Source: JAQWRV01 sp045564915 (GTDB lineage: Bacteria > Pseudomonadota > Alphaproteobacteria > Rhodospirillales > Rhodospirillaceae). From it: 64,000 bases of DNA. Both the position numbers and the translations under genes were made by a program. Each line of letters opens with the position of its first letter. Position 1 is the first letter of the stretch. Shown here piece by piece: positions 17,416 through 25,939 of the stretch. The stretch spans positions 176,085 to 240,084 of the forward strand of contig JBJLGL010000005.1 of assembly GCA_045564915.1 (NCBI GenBank), written 5' to 3'. The notes under the pieces are model-generated. The model saw only the letters and a program-made list of their open reading frames with translations. It ran no database searches and had not been told where the DNA came from.

Positions 17416-19824
17416 TTAATTCTTAAGGCTCTTTGAAAGCGGTTGTAACGTTAGGGTATGGTTTGACTGCTCTGGCCCGCTAAATGGAAGGGTGAACATA
17501 CCTCCGTTGCGCCAGATAGTCGCGAGATTGCTGTAATTCTTGGACGCAGGATGACCAGACTGTCCCAATGCAATAATGAATAGGGACCTGTCAAGGTGGT
17601 CCAAGTCAAATATCGCGCGCAAACCAGCACCGTGACCGTGACGGAATGGGAATAACCCTCTATCGGAGCGGAAGCCACCTCTGTTAACTGTATGATCACT
17701 CCCGTCCGTTTCGAGTTCTACGCTTGTTAGATTCGCTAGTCCTGGTAGTAATCCAAATAGTGTGTGACCAAAATGCGCTTTATGAAATAATCCCCAGCGC
17801 CAGGATCCCATTGGCAGACCTTGGGTTTCAGGGCGCTCAGCAAGCCAGACTGCTGCTGCATCGAGAGCTTCCGACACAGCGTGTGAACAACTTTCTAGTG
17901 CAAGGGTTTTAATGTCATCACACCAATGTCTTTGATTTGTGAGAATAGACTTAAGGAGCCTAATACGCCCACCATTAAATGCTTGGTAGGTTGGCCCTAA
18001 TTCATCCTTCAGTAAAGCGCGCTTTACCTCTCTTGACCAGGTTAAGAAAAGGAGTGGTTCGGGCCGGTTACGATCCATAGTGCCGTCCCAACCAGCTAAC
18101 CGCGTTAAAGCGTCCTGTCCGGCAGGACTTTTTGGTGTAGCTTTGCTTAGAAGTAGAGGCAGGAGGTCTTTAGCCATAGTAGATTGAGTATCTAATTGAA
18201 TCTTACGCATGTCTTCCATTGAAGCTTTGGTTCCATTCAAATCATCAAGTCGTTCATTAATGCGCTCAGCTCGGTAGTCCTCTGGAAAGCTAGCGGCTAG
18301 TAGATATGGGTACCATGCTGGCATAGGGCGGTTGTTGGCATTAACCAATCTTCCAGACTCAGGCCTAATAATGTGTGGTAAATTCTCATAGGGTATCCAG
18401 CCATCCCAATCGAAAACTCCTGTGTCACCTGGAACAGGTACTGTGCCGTTTCCTTCGCGCCTCACCGGTACCTTTGCAGCCGCCGTATAGCCAATCCCAC
18501 CCAGTACGTCAGCATAGACAAAGTTTAGCTGGGGTTGCTCGAATAGGGCTAACGCATTTCGAGCTTCATCAACATTCTTGGCACGGCTTAGCCGGTCAAT
18601 ACCGCTAGCTGAACGATCATCATCACGAAGGACTGTCGCAGCTAATGCAAGAACAGTTCGATTTGAACTGTTAGAATCGGGAAGGGGTTGTGATACGCTA
18701 GATAGATCACTAACTACTGGCCCATGTCGGGATAAGCGCACATTAAGTAAGACAGGATCTTTGAAACGTACCTTAATAACCTCAGTTCGCTGCTCAAAGC
18801 TCATAGGACCTTCAGGAGTATGGTATTGGTCATCCTCCGTTAGCCGTTCGATAAATAGGTCCTGTAAATCAGCGTGAGTTGTGGTAACACCCCAGGCTAT
18901 TGATCCGTTATGGCCAATCATGAAAAGTGGTACGCCTGGTGTTGTCGCTCCAACTCTTGTGCCGCCAGGCCAAGACATATGCGCCAGATACCAGACTAGA
19001 GGAGCTTGAAAGCCTAGGTGTGGATCGCTAGCAAGGAGAGGCTTCCCAGACACCGTGTGTTGCCCATCGAGGGCCCAAACGTTAGAGGCTAAAGTAGGTG
19101 GGGCATAAGTATCGATAGCAGCCCCTAATTCTTGAGTTACATTACTTGGTATGGTTTGGGCTGAGGAAAACGTTGTAATATCTTCTAACGCCGAATCAGG
19201 CCATAAATCCAAGATTTGTTCCGGTGAGAGAACCTGTAGGAGTTCACTACGCAATAGTTCTTCTCGCCAATTACCTGCAAGGGATAGAGTCATTAGCTTT
19301 TGCCAGATGAGACTATCGGCAGGTACCCAGGGCTCAGGTGTGTATTGGAGCATTTGGAACTCGGGGGGGAGGGGTTTCGTCCTATTTTCCATCCATGCAT
19401 TAATACCTGCGGTATAGCGCTCAAGGAGATAAATAGTCTCCTCATCTAAGAAGCTGAGATTAGCCTTAGCGTGCCTATAAAGGCCAAGCGTACGCATAAA
19501 TCTGTCAGAACCAAGACCTCGTGCACCAAGGACCTCTGAGATTTTACCGGCCCCCAGCCGCCGCATAAAGTCCATTTGAAATAAGCGATCTTGAGCGTGC
19601 ACATAACCAAGGGCGAAGTATGCATCTCCCTCGTTATTCGCTCTTATAAAAGGTACACCATGATCGTCACGTTTGATGGTCATAGCGTCTATGGCTTCAG
19701 GCAGGAAAACCGTCCCATTAGACCGCGGTAAGGATTGCCAAGTAATCAACCCTACTATGCTTGCTAGAATAGCGGAGAGGACAATTGCTATAAGCGCAAA
19801 GCGCCTTATCTTGTAGATTATCAT
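17416..19824 (-). CDS. Penicillin acylase family N-terminal nucleophile hydrolase
   Basis: An 802-residue amide hydrolase precursor. The N-terminus is a signal or anchor segment (about 9-29), so the mature enzyme acts in or at the periplasm. The alpha chain carries DDHGVPFIRANNEGDAYFALGY. The predicted self-cleavage point precedes Ser247 in ASNVWALDG, which becomes the N-terminal nucleophile of the beta chain; DPHLGFQAP and the NGSIAWGVT block follow. Family members hydrolyse acyl amides such as acyl-homoserine lactones, cyclic lipopeptides or beta-lactams; the substrate cannot be told from sequence. It leads a probable two-gene unit with bpt. Confidence 0.93.
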   Translation of the reverse strand: MIIYKIRRFALIAIVLSAILASIVGLITWQSLPRSNGTVFLPEAIDAMTIKRDDHGVPFIRANNEGDAYFALGYVHAQDRLFQMDFMRRLGAGKISEVLGARGLGSDRFMRTLGLYRHAKANLSFLDEETIYLLERYTAGINAWMENRTKPLPPEFQMLQYTPEPWVPADSLIWQKLMTLSLAGNWREELLRSELLQVLSPEQILDLWPDSALEDITTFSSAQTIPSNVTQELGAAIDTYAPPTLASNVWALDGQHTVSGKPLLASDPHLGFQAPLVWYLAHMSWPGGTRVGATTPGVPLFMIGHNGSIAWGVTTTHADLQDLFIERLTEDDQYHTPEGPMSFEQRTEVIKVRFKDPVLLNVRLSRHGPVVSDLSSVSQPLPDSNSSNRTVLALAATVLRDDDRSASGIDRLSRAKNVDEARNALALFEQPQLNFVYADVLGGIGYTAAAKVPVRREGNGTVPVPGDTGVFDWDGWIPYENLPHIIRPESGRLVNANNRPMPAWYPYLLAASFPEDYRAERINERLDDLNGTKASMEDMRKIQLDTQSTMAKDLLPLLLSKATPKSPAGQDALTRLAGWDGTMDRNRPEPLLFLTWSREVKRALLKDELGPTYQAFNGGRIRLLKSILTNQRHWCDDIKTLALESCSHAVSEALDAAAVWLAERPETQGLPMGSWRWGLFHKAHFGHTLFGLLPGLANLTSVELETDGSDHTVNRGGFRSDRGLFPFRHGHGAGLRAIFDLDHLDRSLFIIALGQSGHPASKNYSNLATIWRNGGMFTLPFSGPEQSNHTLTLQPLSKSLKN

Positions 19825-19870
19825 TCAGTACCCAATTTTTGCTGCTAAGACTTTTTTATTTGTACATCCT

Positions 19871-19901
19871 CTAATTCCGCTACCTTCTAACGGATTATTA
19901 G
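19871..19901. promoter_or_regulatory. Inverted repeat between two divergent genes
   Basis: CTAATTCCG (19871-19879) pairs with CGGATTATTAG (19891-19901), with a two-base bulge and an 11-nt loop. It lies in the 144-bp gap between the acylase gene and the DUF6898-like gene, just upstream of a TATAAT. It could be an operator; no regulator can be named. Confidence 0.25.
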
Positions 19902-19914
19902 AGAAAATATCTAT

Positions 19915-19920
19915 TATAAT
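19915..19920 (+). promoter_or_regulatory. Candidate -10 element for the DUF6898-rpiB-glyA unit
   Basis: A perfect TATAAT lies 49 bases before the ATG of the DUF6898-like gene. No good TTGACA occurs 16-18 bases upstream, so only the -10 element is claimed. Confidence 0.35.
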
Positions 19921-19968
19921 GCTTTGTTATAGGCCGTTTTTGCGAGACGAAATAGGAGAATTGGTTCG

Positions 19969-20211
19969 ATGGGTCGTGAGAGTTATAAGTATCAGGGACC
20001 TTATAGCCATATTGATCTACGTGAGGTCCTCTTCGAAATTCAGCAAATTGGTAATGCTGTGCGGGTTGCAGCGATTGATCCGTATACTAATACCGAAGTC
20101 GTGATTGTTGGCTCGCCTGCCATGAGTTATTACTCCCTTAAAATTAACGCTATCCGTAAATTACGATACGTTATAGCTAAAAAGCAGTCTCAAGACAGTT
20201 CAAAGACTTGA
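19969..20211 (+). CDS. Small DUF6898-like protein
   Basis: An 80-residue soluble protein. It begins after a GGAG-like site (aggaga) and reads through two predicted beta strands (NAVRVAAIDPYTNTEVVIVGS) into a C-terminal helix ending in AIRKLRYVIAKK. It resembles a small conserved alphaproteobacterial family found just upstream of rpiB or glyA, which I remember as DUF6898; no function is known to me. The conserved position next to rpiB-glyA suggests a link to that operon. rpiB starts 101 bp downstream. Confidence 0.7.
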   Translation: MGRESYKYQGPYSHIDLREVLFEIQQIGNAVRVAAIDPYTNTEVVIVGSPAMSYYSLKINAIRKLRYVIAKKQSQDSSKT

Positions 20212-20312
20212 TCAAAGCGTTTGTGGTCCATTGGCAAGCGACCGCCATATGTGGTACTTCGATCCTATCTGGTGGACAGGACTGGTTCGCCATAAACTCA
20301 GGCGATTACAGT

Positions 20313-20789
20313 ATGATAGATAAGCCCCTTGTGCAGACGAATGATATAGTCGCAGTTGCTAGCGATCATGCAGGATTTTCCCTTAAAGAAGTATTCCGCC
20401 ATGACTTGGAAGGGATGGGCTTTAATGTTCTTGATCTCGGCCCGAATGATGACACCTCGGTAGATTATCCAGAATATGGTCTAGCGTTGGCTAATGTCTT
20501 AGCTGATGGAAAAGCGAAAGCCGGTGTGCTCGTTTGTGGCACGGGTATCGGTATTAGCATTGCAGCTAATAGACTACCATCGGTCAGAGCGGCTCTAGTG
20601 CATAATGAAATAACGGCGGAAATGGCTCGCGAACATAATGATGCCAACGTAATGGCCATCGGCGCCCGTGTGGTGGACCAGATCACTGCTCAAGCCTGTT
20701 TAAAGACCTTCTTTTCTACTCCGTTTGCCGGCGGGCGGCATAAACGGCGCGTTGAACAATTAGGAGTTCCAATAGATGATCAGACATAA
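20313..20789 (+). CDS. rpiB: Ribose 5-phosphate isomerase B
   Basis: Interconverts ribulose 5-phosphate and ribose 5-phosphate. The start ATG 20313 (MIDKPLVQTNDIVAVASDHAG) gives 158 residues, close to the usual 145-150; an upstream in-frame start would add 35 residues without family similarity. Visible family motifs are ASDHAGFSLK, DYPEYG, the catalytic-cysteine loop GVLVCGTGIGISIAANR, and HNEITAEMAREHNDANVMAIGAR. glyA follows after 33 bp; rpiB-glyA-nrdR-ribD is a conserved alphaproteobacterial run. Confidence 0.95.
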   Translation: MIDKPLVQTNDIVAVASDHAGFSLKEVFRHDLEGMGFNVLDLGPNDDTSVDYPEYGLALANVLADGKAKAGVLVCGTGIGISIAANRLPSVRAALVHNEITAEMAREHNDANVMAIGARVVDQITAQACLKTFFSTPFAGGRHKRRVEQLGVPIDDQT

Positions 20790-20822
20790 GGTGACGTTTC
20801 TGAAAGATAGGGTGTTTACAGT

Positions 20823-22106
20823 ATGAACTATGTCGTTCAGCCGTCATTCTTCGAATCTTCTCTCGCAGAAAGCGATCCCGATGTGATGTGCGCTATTGCC
20901 GAAGAAATGGCTCGGCAAAAAAATCAGATTGAGCTAATTGCGTCTGAGAACATCGTATCTAAGGCGGTGTTAGAAGCCGTTGGCACAGTCCTAACTAACA
21001 AATATGCCGAAGGTTACCCCGGGAAACGTTATTATGGTGGTTGTGAGGCCGTAGATATAGCAGAGAACCTTGCTATCGAGCGGGCTAAGAAACTCTTCAA
21101 CTGTTCGTTTGCAAATGTTCAGCCGCATGCAGGTGCCCAAGCTAATGAGGCGGTATTCTTAGCTCTTTTGCAACCAGGTGATACTATTTTAGGGATGTCA
21201 CTAGACGCTGGTGGGCATCTTACTCATGGGGCATCTGCTAATATTTCAGGTAAATGGTTTAAAGCAGTTCAATACGGTGTAAAGCGTGATGACTACCTTA
21301 TTGACTTTGAAGAAGTTCAGAGTCTAGCGAAGGAGTATAAGCCTAAACTCATCATTGCCGGAGGATCGGCTTATCCAAGGATTATTGATTTTAGTAAATT
21401 CCGTGAGATAGCGAATGGTGTGGGTGCAAACCTCATGGTTGATATGGCCCACTTTTCTGGTCTAGTTGCAGCTGGTGTTCATCCTAATCCACTGCCTATT
21501 GCCGATGTTGTGACCACGACGACGCATAAAACTCTGCGTGGGCCGCGCGGGGGTATGATTTTATCGAATAATGACGATTTCGTCCGCAAACTTAACTCGG
21601 CTATTTTCCCTGGTTTACAGGGTGGACCGTTGATGCATGTTATTGCAGCGAAGGCAGCGGCGTTTGGTGAAGCGCTTCAACCAGAATTCAAGATCTATGC
21701 AAAACAAGTCGTAGAGAACGCTAAGGCGCTTGCCGCTACCCTATTGGCAGGGGGTGTAGATATAGTATCTGGTGGCACGGATACACATTTGATATTGGTC
21801 GATTTGCGACCAAAGGGCCTGAAAGGGAATGTGGTTGAAAAGGCATTGGAACGAGCGGGAATAACCTGTAACAAAAATGGTATTCCATTTGACTCCGAAA
21901 AGCCGATGGTTACCTCTGGTGTCCGCTTGGGTACACCCGCATGTACTACACGCGGTTTTGGGGTTGAAGAATTCCGGGTGGTCGGAAAATTGATATGCGA
22001 GGTCCTTGACGCTTTGGCTGATTCACCAGGCGACACTGAGGACGTAGAAATCTCGGTACGGGAGCGTGCTGAGGATTTATGCAGAAAGTTTCCGATTTAT
22101 GAGTAA
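20823..22106 (+). CDS. glyA: Serine hydroxymethyltransferase
   Basis: Converts serine and tetrahydrofolate to glycine and methylene-tetrahydrofolate, the main one-carbon source. The 427 residues are full length for this PLP fold-type I enzyme. Family blocks are LIASENIVS, NKYAEGYPGKRYYGGC, HAGAQAN, the VDMAHFSGLVAAG cofactor site, and the PLP Lys236 in TTTTHKTLRGPRGG. No glycine riboswitch was recognised upstream. nrdR starts 30 bp downstream. Confidence 0.98.
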   Translation: MNYVVQPSFFESSLAESDPDVMCAIAEEMARQKNQIELIASENIVSKAVLEAVGTVLTNKYAEGYPGKRYYGGCEAVDIAENLAIERAKKLFNCSFANVQPHAGAQANEAVFLALLQPGDTILGMSLDAGGHLTHGASANISGKWFKAVQYGVKRDDYLIDFEEVQSLAKEYKPKLIIAGGSAYPRIIDFSKFREIANGVGANLMVDMAHFSGLVAAGVHPNPLPIADVVTTTTHKTLRGPRGGMILSNNDDFVRKLNSAIFPGLQGGPLMHVIAAKAAAFGEALQPEFKIYAKQVVENAKALAATLLAGGVDIVSGGTDTHLILVDLRPKGLKGNVVEKALERAGITCNKNGIPFDSEKPMVTSGVRLGTPACTTRGFGVEEFRVVGKLICEVLDALADSPGDTEDVEISVRERAEDLCRKFPIYE

Positions 22107-22136
22107 GAAACATTAGACGGTAGAGGAGAGGAAACT

Positions 22137-22604
22137 ATGCGCTGTCCATATTGTGGTGGTCTGGATAGTCAAGTGAAAGATTCCCGGCCAGCTGAAGATA
22201 ATGCAGCTATTCGGCGTCGTCGGTTCTGTCCCGCATGCGCCGCTCGATTTACTACATTTGAACGGGTGCAGCTGCGAGATTTAGTGATAGTTAAGAAAAA
22301 TGGGCAGCGTGCTCCTTTTGATCGCGATAAGCTTGCTCGCTCTATTATGATTGCCTGCAGAAAGCGCCCAGTAAATGAAGACAGAATAGAACGTTTCGTT
22401 AATGGGATCCAAAGACGTCTAGAAAGCATGGGTGAAAGCGAGATCCCTTCAGAAGTATTAGGTGAGATGGTCATGGAAGTACTTCAGGGCCTGGATACCG
22501 TTGCCTATATACGATTTGCATCTGTTTACAAAAATTTCCGTGAAATCAAAGACTTCGAGAGTTTTGTTGAGACTATAGCGGATGATCCGGAAATCGAGGA
22601 GTGA
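22137..22604 (+). CDS. nrdR: Transcriptional repressor NrdR
   Basis: A zinc-finger/ATP-cone repressor of ribonucleotide reductase genes. The zinc ribbon uses Cys3, Cys6, Cys31 and Cys34 (MRCPYCGG and RFCPACAARFTTFER). The ATP-cone begins at about residue 46 (RDLVIVKKNGQRAPFDRDKL) and binds ATP or dATP to sense nucleotide pools. At 155 residues it is standard length. A GAGGAG-like site precedes the ATG. Its last four bases (GTGA) overlap the ribD start. No NrdR box was searched for, because no nrd gene is in the window. Confidence 0.97.
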   Translation: MRCPYCGGLDSQVKDSRPAEDNAAIRRRRFCPACAARFTTFERVQLRDLVIVKKNGQRAPFDRDKLARSIMIACRKRPVNEDRIERFVNGIQRRLESMGESEIPSEVLGEMVMEVLQGLDTVAYIRFASVYKNFREIKDFESFVETIADDPEIEE

Positions 22605-23725
22605 CCTCACTGGCGTTGCAAGACAATGGGTTCATGTCAACTGCCCTGGCCATGGGATCCCGGGGTCTTGGGACGACGGCCCCTAATCCATCGGTTGGCT
22701 GTATAATCGTAATCGAAGGTAGAGTTATTGGTCGGGGTTGGACACAGCCCGGTGGTCGACCGCACGCAGAAACCGAAGCCCTTGCACAGGCGGGTGAGGG
22801 CGCGAGAGGCGCAACAGCATATGTCACCCTGGAGCCATGTTGCCATCAAGGTGATACCCCCCCGTGTACGGATGCGCTTATTGCAGCTGGTATTGCTAGG
22901 GTGGTGATAGGTAGTACTGACCCGGACAAGCGGATTAATGGCAAAGGTATAGCTGCCCTTAAGGATTCTGGTATTGAAGTTGTAACTGGAGTCATGCGTG
23001 AATTAACGGATGAGATGAATTGTGGATATTTTAAACGTACAAATTATGGGCTACCTCATGTAGCCCTAAAGATTGCTATGACCATGGATGGGAATATTGC
23101 CCTGGCAAATGGGATAAGTCATTGGATTACTGGGGCAGACGCAAGACGTTACGGACATTTCCTGCGAGCGACCTATGATGCTGTTCTTGTTGGCTCAGGC
23201 ACTGTAATCTCTGACAACCCTGAACTTACGTGTCGCTTACCAGGCATCGAGTTAGATCTTAAGAATCAACCGGTACGTATTGTACTGGATAGGCGGCTGC
23301 GTATTAGGTATGACTCAAAATTGGTTTCGACGGCGTCATCAACACCAACTTGGGTTGTGACGGCAGAAAACGCCAACAAAGACAAGGTTGCCCAGTTAGA
23401 ACATGCCGGGGTAGGGGTTTTGATTGCAGAAACCACCAGTGATGAGAAATTTTCTCACGCTGCAGCCTCAATTTTAGCACAAAGGGGCATGACTAGAATT
23501 CTGATTGAAGGAGGTGCGAAGATAGCGGCTGCATTCCTACGTGCCGATTTAATTGACCGGATTTACGCGTTTAGGGCTTCGAGTTTCGTTGGTGGGGATG
23601 GGATTCCTGCTGTTTCTGGACTGAATCTCAATAGTCTGACGGATAGCCTTCGTTTTAACCGAGTGAATGTTCGAGAATTAGGTGCGGATTTGGTTGAGAT
23701 TCTTGAACGGAAAGCTTCTTTTTAG
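22601..23725 (+). CDS. ribD: Riboflavin biosynthesis deaminase/reductase RibD
   Basis: Carries out two consecutive steps of riboflavin synthesis: pyrimidine deamination, then ribosyl side-chain reduction. The deaminase domain (about 8-150) has His55 and Glu57 in PHAETEA and the zinc cysteines Cys80 and Cys89 in LEPCCHQGDTPPCTDAL. The reductase domain (about 155-374) includes VALKIAMTMDGNIA, VGSGTVISDNPELT and the ILIEGGAKIAAAFL block. The GTG start at 22601 overlaps the nrdR stop; an internal ATG (codon 12) is a weaker option. No FMN riboswitch was seen. Confidence 0.96.
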   Translation: MTSLALQDNGFMSTALAMGSRGLGTTAPNPSVGCIIVIEGRVIGRGWTQPGGRPHAETEALAQAGEGARGATAYVTLEPCCHQGDTPPCTDALIAAGIARVVIGSTDPDKRINGKGIAALKDSGIEVVTGVMRELTDEMNCGYFKRTNYGLPHVALKIAMTMDGNIALANGISHWITGADARRYGHFLRATYDAVLVGSGTVISDNPELTCRLPGIELDLKNQPVRIVLDRRLRIRYDSKLVSTASSTPTWVVTAENANKDKVAQLEHAGVGVLIAETTSDEKFSHAAASILAQRGMTRILIEGGAKIAAAFLRADLIDRIYAFRASSFVGGDGIPAVSGLNLNSLTDSLRFNRVNVRELGADLVEILERKASF

Positions 23726-23727
23726 TT

Positions 23728-24318
23728 ATGTTTACAGGAATAATTACAGACTTGGGTGAGGTGGCCGCGATTAATACTAGTGAAGGCGGAGCGCAATTTA
23801 TTATTCGGACTCATTATGATACGAATTCCATAGATATTGGGGCCTCTATATCCTGCAGTGGATGTTGTCTTACAGTGATTTCGAAGGAAGCTGGTAAATT
23901 TGTGGTGGACGTGTCGAATGAATCCTTAAACCGGACCACAATCGGTAACTGGATAGAAGGCACTAAGATTAATCTGGAACGATCAATGAAACTTGGGGAG
24001 GAATTGGGAGGTCATCTGGTCTCAGGCCATGTAGACTGTGTTGCATCGGTCGGATCCACAGAGGCAGACGGCATGTCTACGCGGTTAAGGTTTACGCTAC
24101 CGGCCGAGTATTCTCGATTTATTGCTGAAAAAGGTTCTATTGCAGTGGATGGCGTCTCTTTGACCGTAAATGATGTGTCCCAAACAGATTTTGGTGTAAA
24201 TGTCATTCCTCATACCTCTGCAGTTACTACTTTCGGGGGGCTTCAAGTTGGCGATACCGTAAATATAGAATTAGATATGCTTGCACGTTATGTTGCGCGG
24301 CTATTGAACAGTTCTTGA
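23728..24318 (+). CDS. ribE: Riboflavin synthase alpha subunit
   Basis: Dismutates two 6,7-dimethyl-8-ribityllumazine molecules to riboflavin. The 196 residues consist of two homologous barrels: the first opens MFTGIITDLGEV and holds GASISCSGCCLTVIS; the second opens GGHLVSGHVDCVA and holds GSIAVDGVSLTVNDV. A short C-terminal helix (VGDTVNIELDMLARYVARLL) would drive trimerisation. It starts 2 bp after ribD and ends 9 bp before ribBX. Confidence 0.96.
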   Translation: MFTGIITDLGEVAAINTSEGGAQFIIRTHYDTNSIDIGASISCSGCCLTVISKEAGKFVVDVSNESLNRTTIGNWIEGTKINLERSMKLGEELGGHLVSGHVDCVASVGSTEADGMSTRLRFTLPAEYSRFIAEKGSIAVDGVSLTVNDVSQTDFGVNVIPHTSAVTTFGGLQVGDTVNIELDMLARYVARLLNSS

Positions 24319-24327
24319 GGCAAGATA

Positions 24328-25437
24328 GTGCCCTATTCGGAAAATCTCTCCTCGATCGAAGGCATCCTTGAAGACGCCCGTAATGGTAGAATGTTTATTC
24401 TTGTAGATGATGAGGACCGAGAGAACGAGGGGGATATTATCATCCCGGCTCAGATGGCTACTCCGGATGCTATTAATTTTATGGCAAAGAATGCCAGAGG
24501 GTTGATTTGCCTTGCTCTTACACAGCAACGCTGTGAAGAACTTAATCTGCACCTTATGGAAGCTCATAATCAGTCGCGGCTTGCGACAGCTTTTACTATC
24601 AGTATTGAAGCGGCGAATGGGGTAACAACTGGAATCTCAGCTTCTGACCGCGCACATACAATCTCAGTTGCGATTGACCCTGCAAAAGGCCGCTCAGATT
24701 TAGCGACTCCGGGGCATGTATTTCCTATAATGGCACGCGAAGGGGGCGTCCTGGTGCGGGCTGGACATACTGAAGCTGCTGTTGACATTGCGCGTATGGC
24801 AGGGCTCACAGCTGCAGGTGCTATCTGCGAAATTATGAATGAAGATGGAAGTATGGCGCGAATGCCAGACTTGATTCCATTCGCGAACAAGCATGGCCTC
24901 AAGATAGGCACTATCGCTGATCTCATCGCTTACCGTCGTCAAAATGAAAAGATGGTAGTTATGACGGCGGAGCGTCCGTTTCGCTCACAATTTGGTGGTG
25001 AATGGACTTTGCGTATTTATAAGAATACGCTCTCTGGAGTTGAGCATTTAGCCCTATCGAAAGGTGATTTGTTAGGGGATGAACCAGTGATGGTGCGGAT
25101 GCATCAGGTGAATATATTAGCTGACCTTTTTTGGGACCTTGATAATTCGAAAGCTGGTGAAATGCACCGAGCAATGTCTATGGTTGCGGAGTATGGGCGT
25201 GGTGCCGTAGTGGTCTTAAGAGAGATGCAGCAACCACATGTCAGTGATGGTATCAAAGTACAAGTAACAGGGGACGACGGGCCACCGCGCTTAATCGATT
25301 ATGGTGTCGGCGCACAAATCCTTGTGGACATGGGGATTAGTAACATGATTCTATTGAGCAACACCGAACGTAGTATAATCGGGCTCGACGGCTATGGGCT
25401 AAAGGTGACACAACAGAGTCCAATCCCTTTGAAATAG
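24328..25437 (+). CDS. 3,4-dihydroxy-2-butanone 4-phosphate synthase fused to a degenerate GTP cyclohydrolase II-like domain (RibBX type)
   Basis: The N-terminal domain (about 1-205) is a complete RibB: VDDEDRENEGDIIIPA carries the acidic metal site, and TPGHVFPI, AREGGVL and GHTEAAVDIARMAG complete it. The C-terminal domain (about 210-369) aligns with GTP cyclohydrolase II, but the zinc-binding cysteines of the usual C-(x)n-CxC site are absent: the segment reads VRMHQVNILADLFWDLDN with no Cys. Proteobacterial proteins of this build are known as RibBX and are not expected to make the GTP-derived precursor, so a separate ribA should exist elsewhere. The GTG start follows a GAGGCAAG site, 9 bp after ribE. 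Confidence 0.9.
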   Translation: MPYSENLSSIEGILEDARNGRMFILVDDEDRENEGDIIIPAQMATPDAINFMAKNARGLICLALTQQRCEELNLHLMEAHNQSRLATAFTISIEAANGVTTGISASDRAHTISVAIDPAKGRSDLATPGHVFPIMAREGGVLVRAGHTEAAVDIARMAGLTAAGAICEIMNEDGSMARMPDLIPFANKHGLKIGTIADLIAYRRQNEKMVVMTAERPFRSQFGGEWTLRIYKNTLSGVEHLALSKGDLLGDEPVMVRMHQVNILADLFWDLDNSKAGEMHRAMSMVAEYGRGAVVVLREMQQPHVSDGIKVQVTGDDGPPRLIDYGVGAQILVDMGISNMILLSNTERSIIGLDGYGLKVTQQSPIPLK

Positions 25438-25480
25438 GTCAGTCTTTTCCAGACAAACCCTAGATAATGGAAGACATGAC

Positions 25481-25939
25481 ATGACAGATAGTCCAAATAT
25501 TGTCCTGATTGAGGCTAGATTTTACACCGAAATATCAGATCAATTGGCGGAAGGTGCAATAGCGGCTATTACAGCGGTAGGCGGCACTTTTCATCGCATA
25601 GCAGTACCTGGGATTCTTGAAATACCAGCTGCTTTGCAGTTTGCTATCGAAGGTAACGGTAACCCATCTAATGATAAGGCTTTCGACGGTGGTGTCGTGC
25701 TTGGATGTGCTATCAAGGGTGAGACTGATCATTATCAACACGTTTGCACAGAGTGCTTGCGTGGCACTCAAGATGTGGCTTTGGCTCACGCTTTTCCGGT
25801 TGGTAGTGGAATTCTCACTTGTCCGTCAAAGGTCTTGGCGCAGGCTCGTGCAGATGTAAATGGGCTTAACTTTGGTGGACGCGCCGTTGAGGCTTGTCTG
25901 GGACTTATTGAAGTCCGTCATGCCATGGGGGTGCAATGA
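25481..25939 (+). CDS. ribH: 6,7-dimethyl-8-ribityllumazine synthase
   Basis: Condenses the RibD and RibB products to lumazine. The 152 residues contain the family blocks IVLIEARFYTEISDQL, VPGILEIPAALQFA, GGVVLGCAIKGETDHYQHVC (with the catalytic His region) and the C-terminal NFGGRAVEACLGLI. An alphaproteobacterial icosahedral or decameric assembly is likely, but the oligomeric class cannot be read from sequence by eye. Its stop overlaps the nusB start (ATGA). Confidence 0.96.
   Translation: MTDSPNIVLIEARFYTEISDQLAEGAIAAITAVGGTFHRIAVPGILEIPAALQFAIEGNGNPSNDKAFDGGVVLGCAIKGETDHYQHVCTECLRGTQDVALAHAFPVGSGILTCPSKVLAQARADVNGLNFGGRAVEACLGLIEVRHAMGVQ

Noticed and set aside
22607..24318. FMN riboswitch for the rib operon
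   Set aside because: The rib genes begin by overlapping nrdR, and no conserved FMN aptamer was seen upstream in the run.
24570..24926. A 118-codon open frame antisense to the RibB domain
   Set aside because: It sits in a strongly conserved enzyme gene and shows no recognisable protein features.
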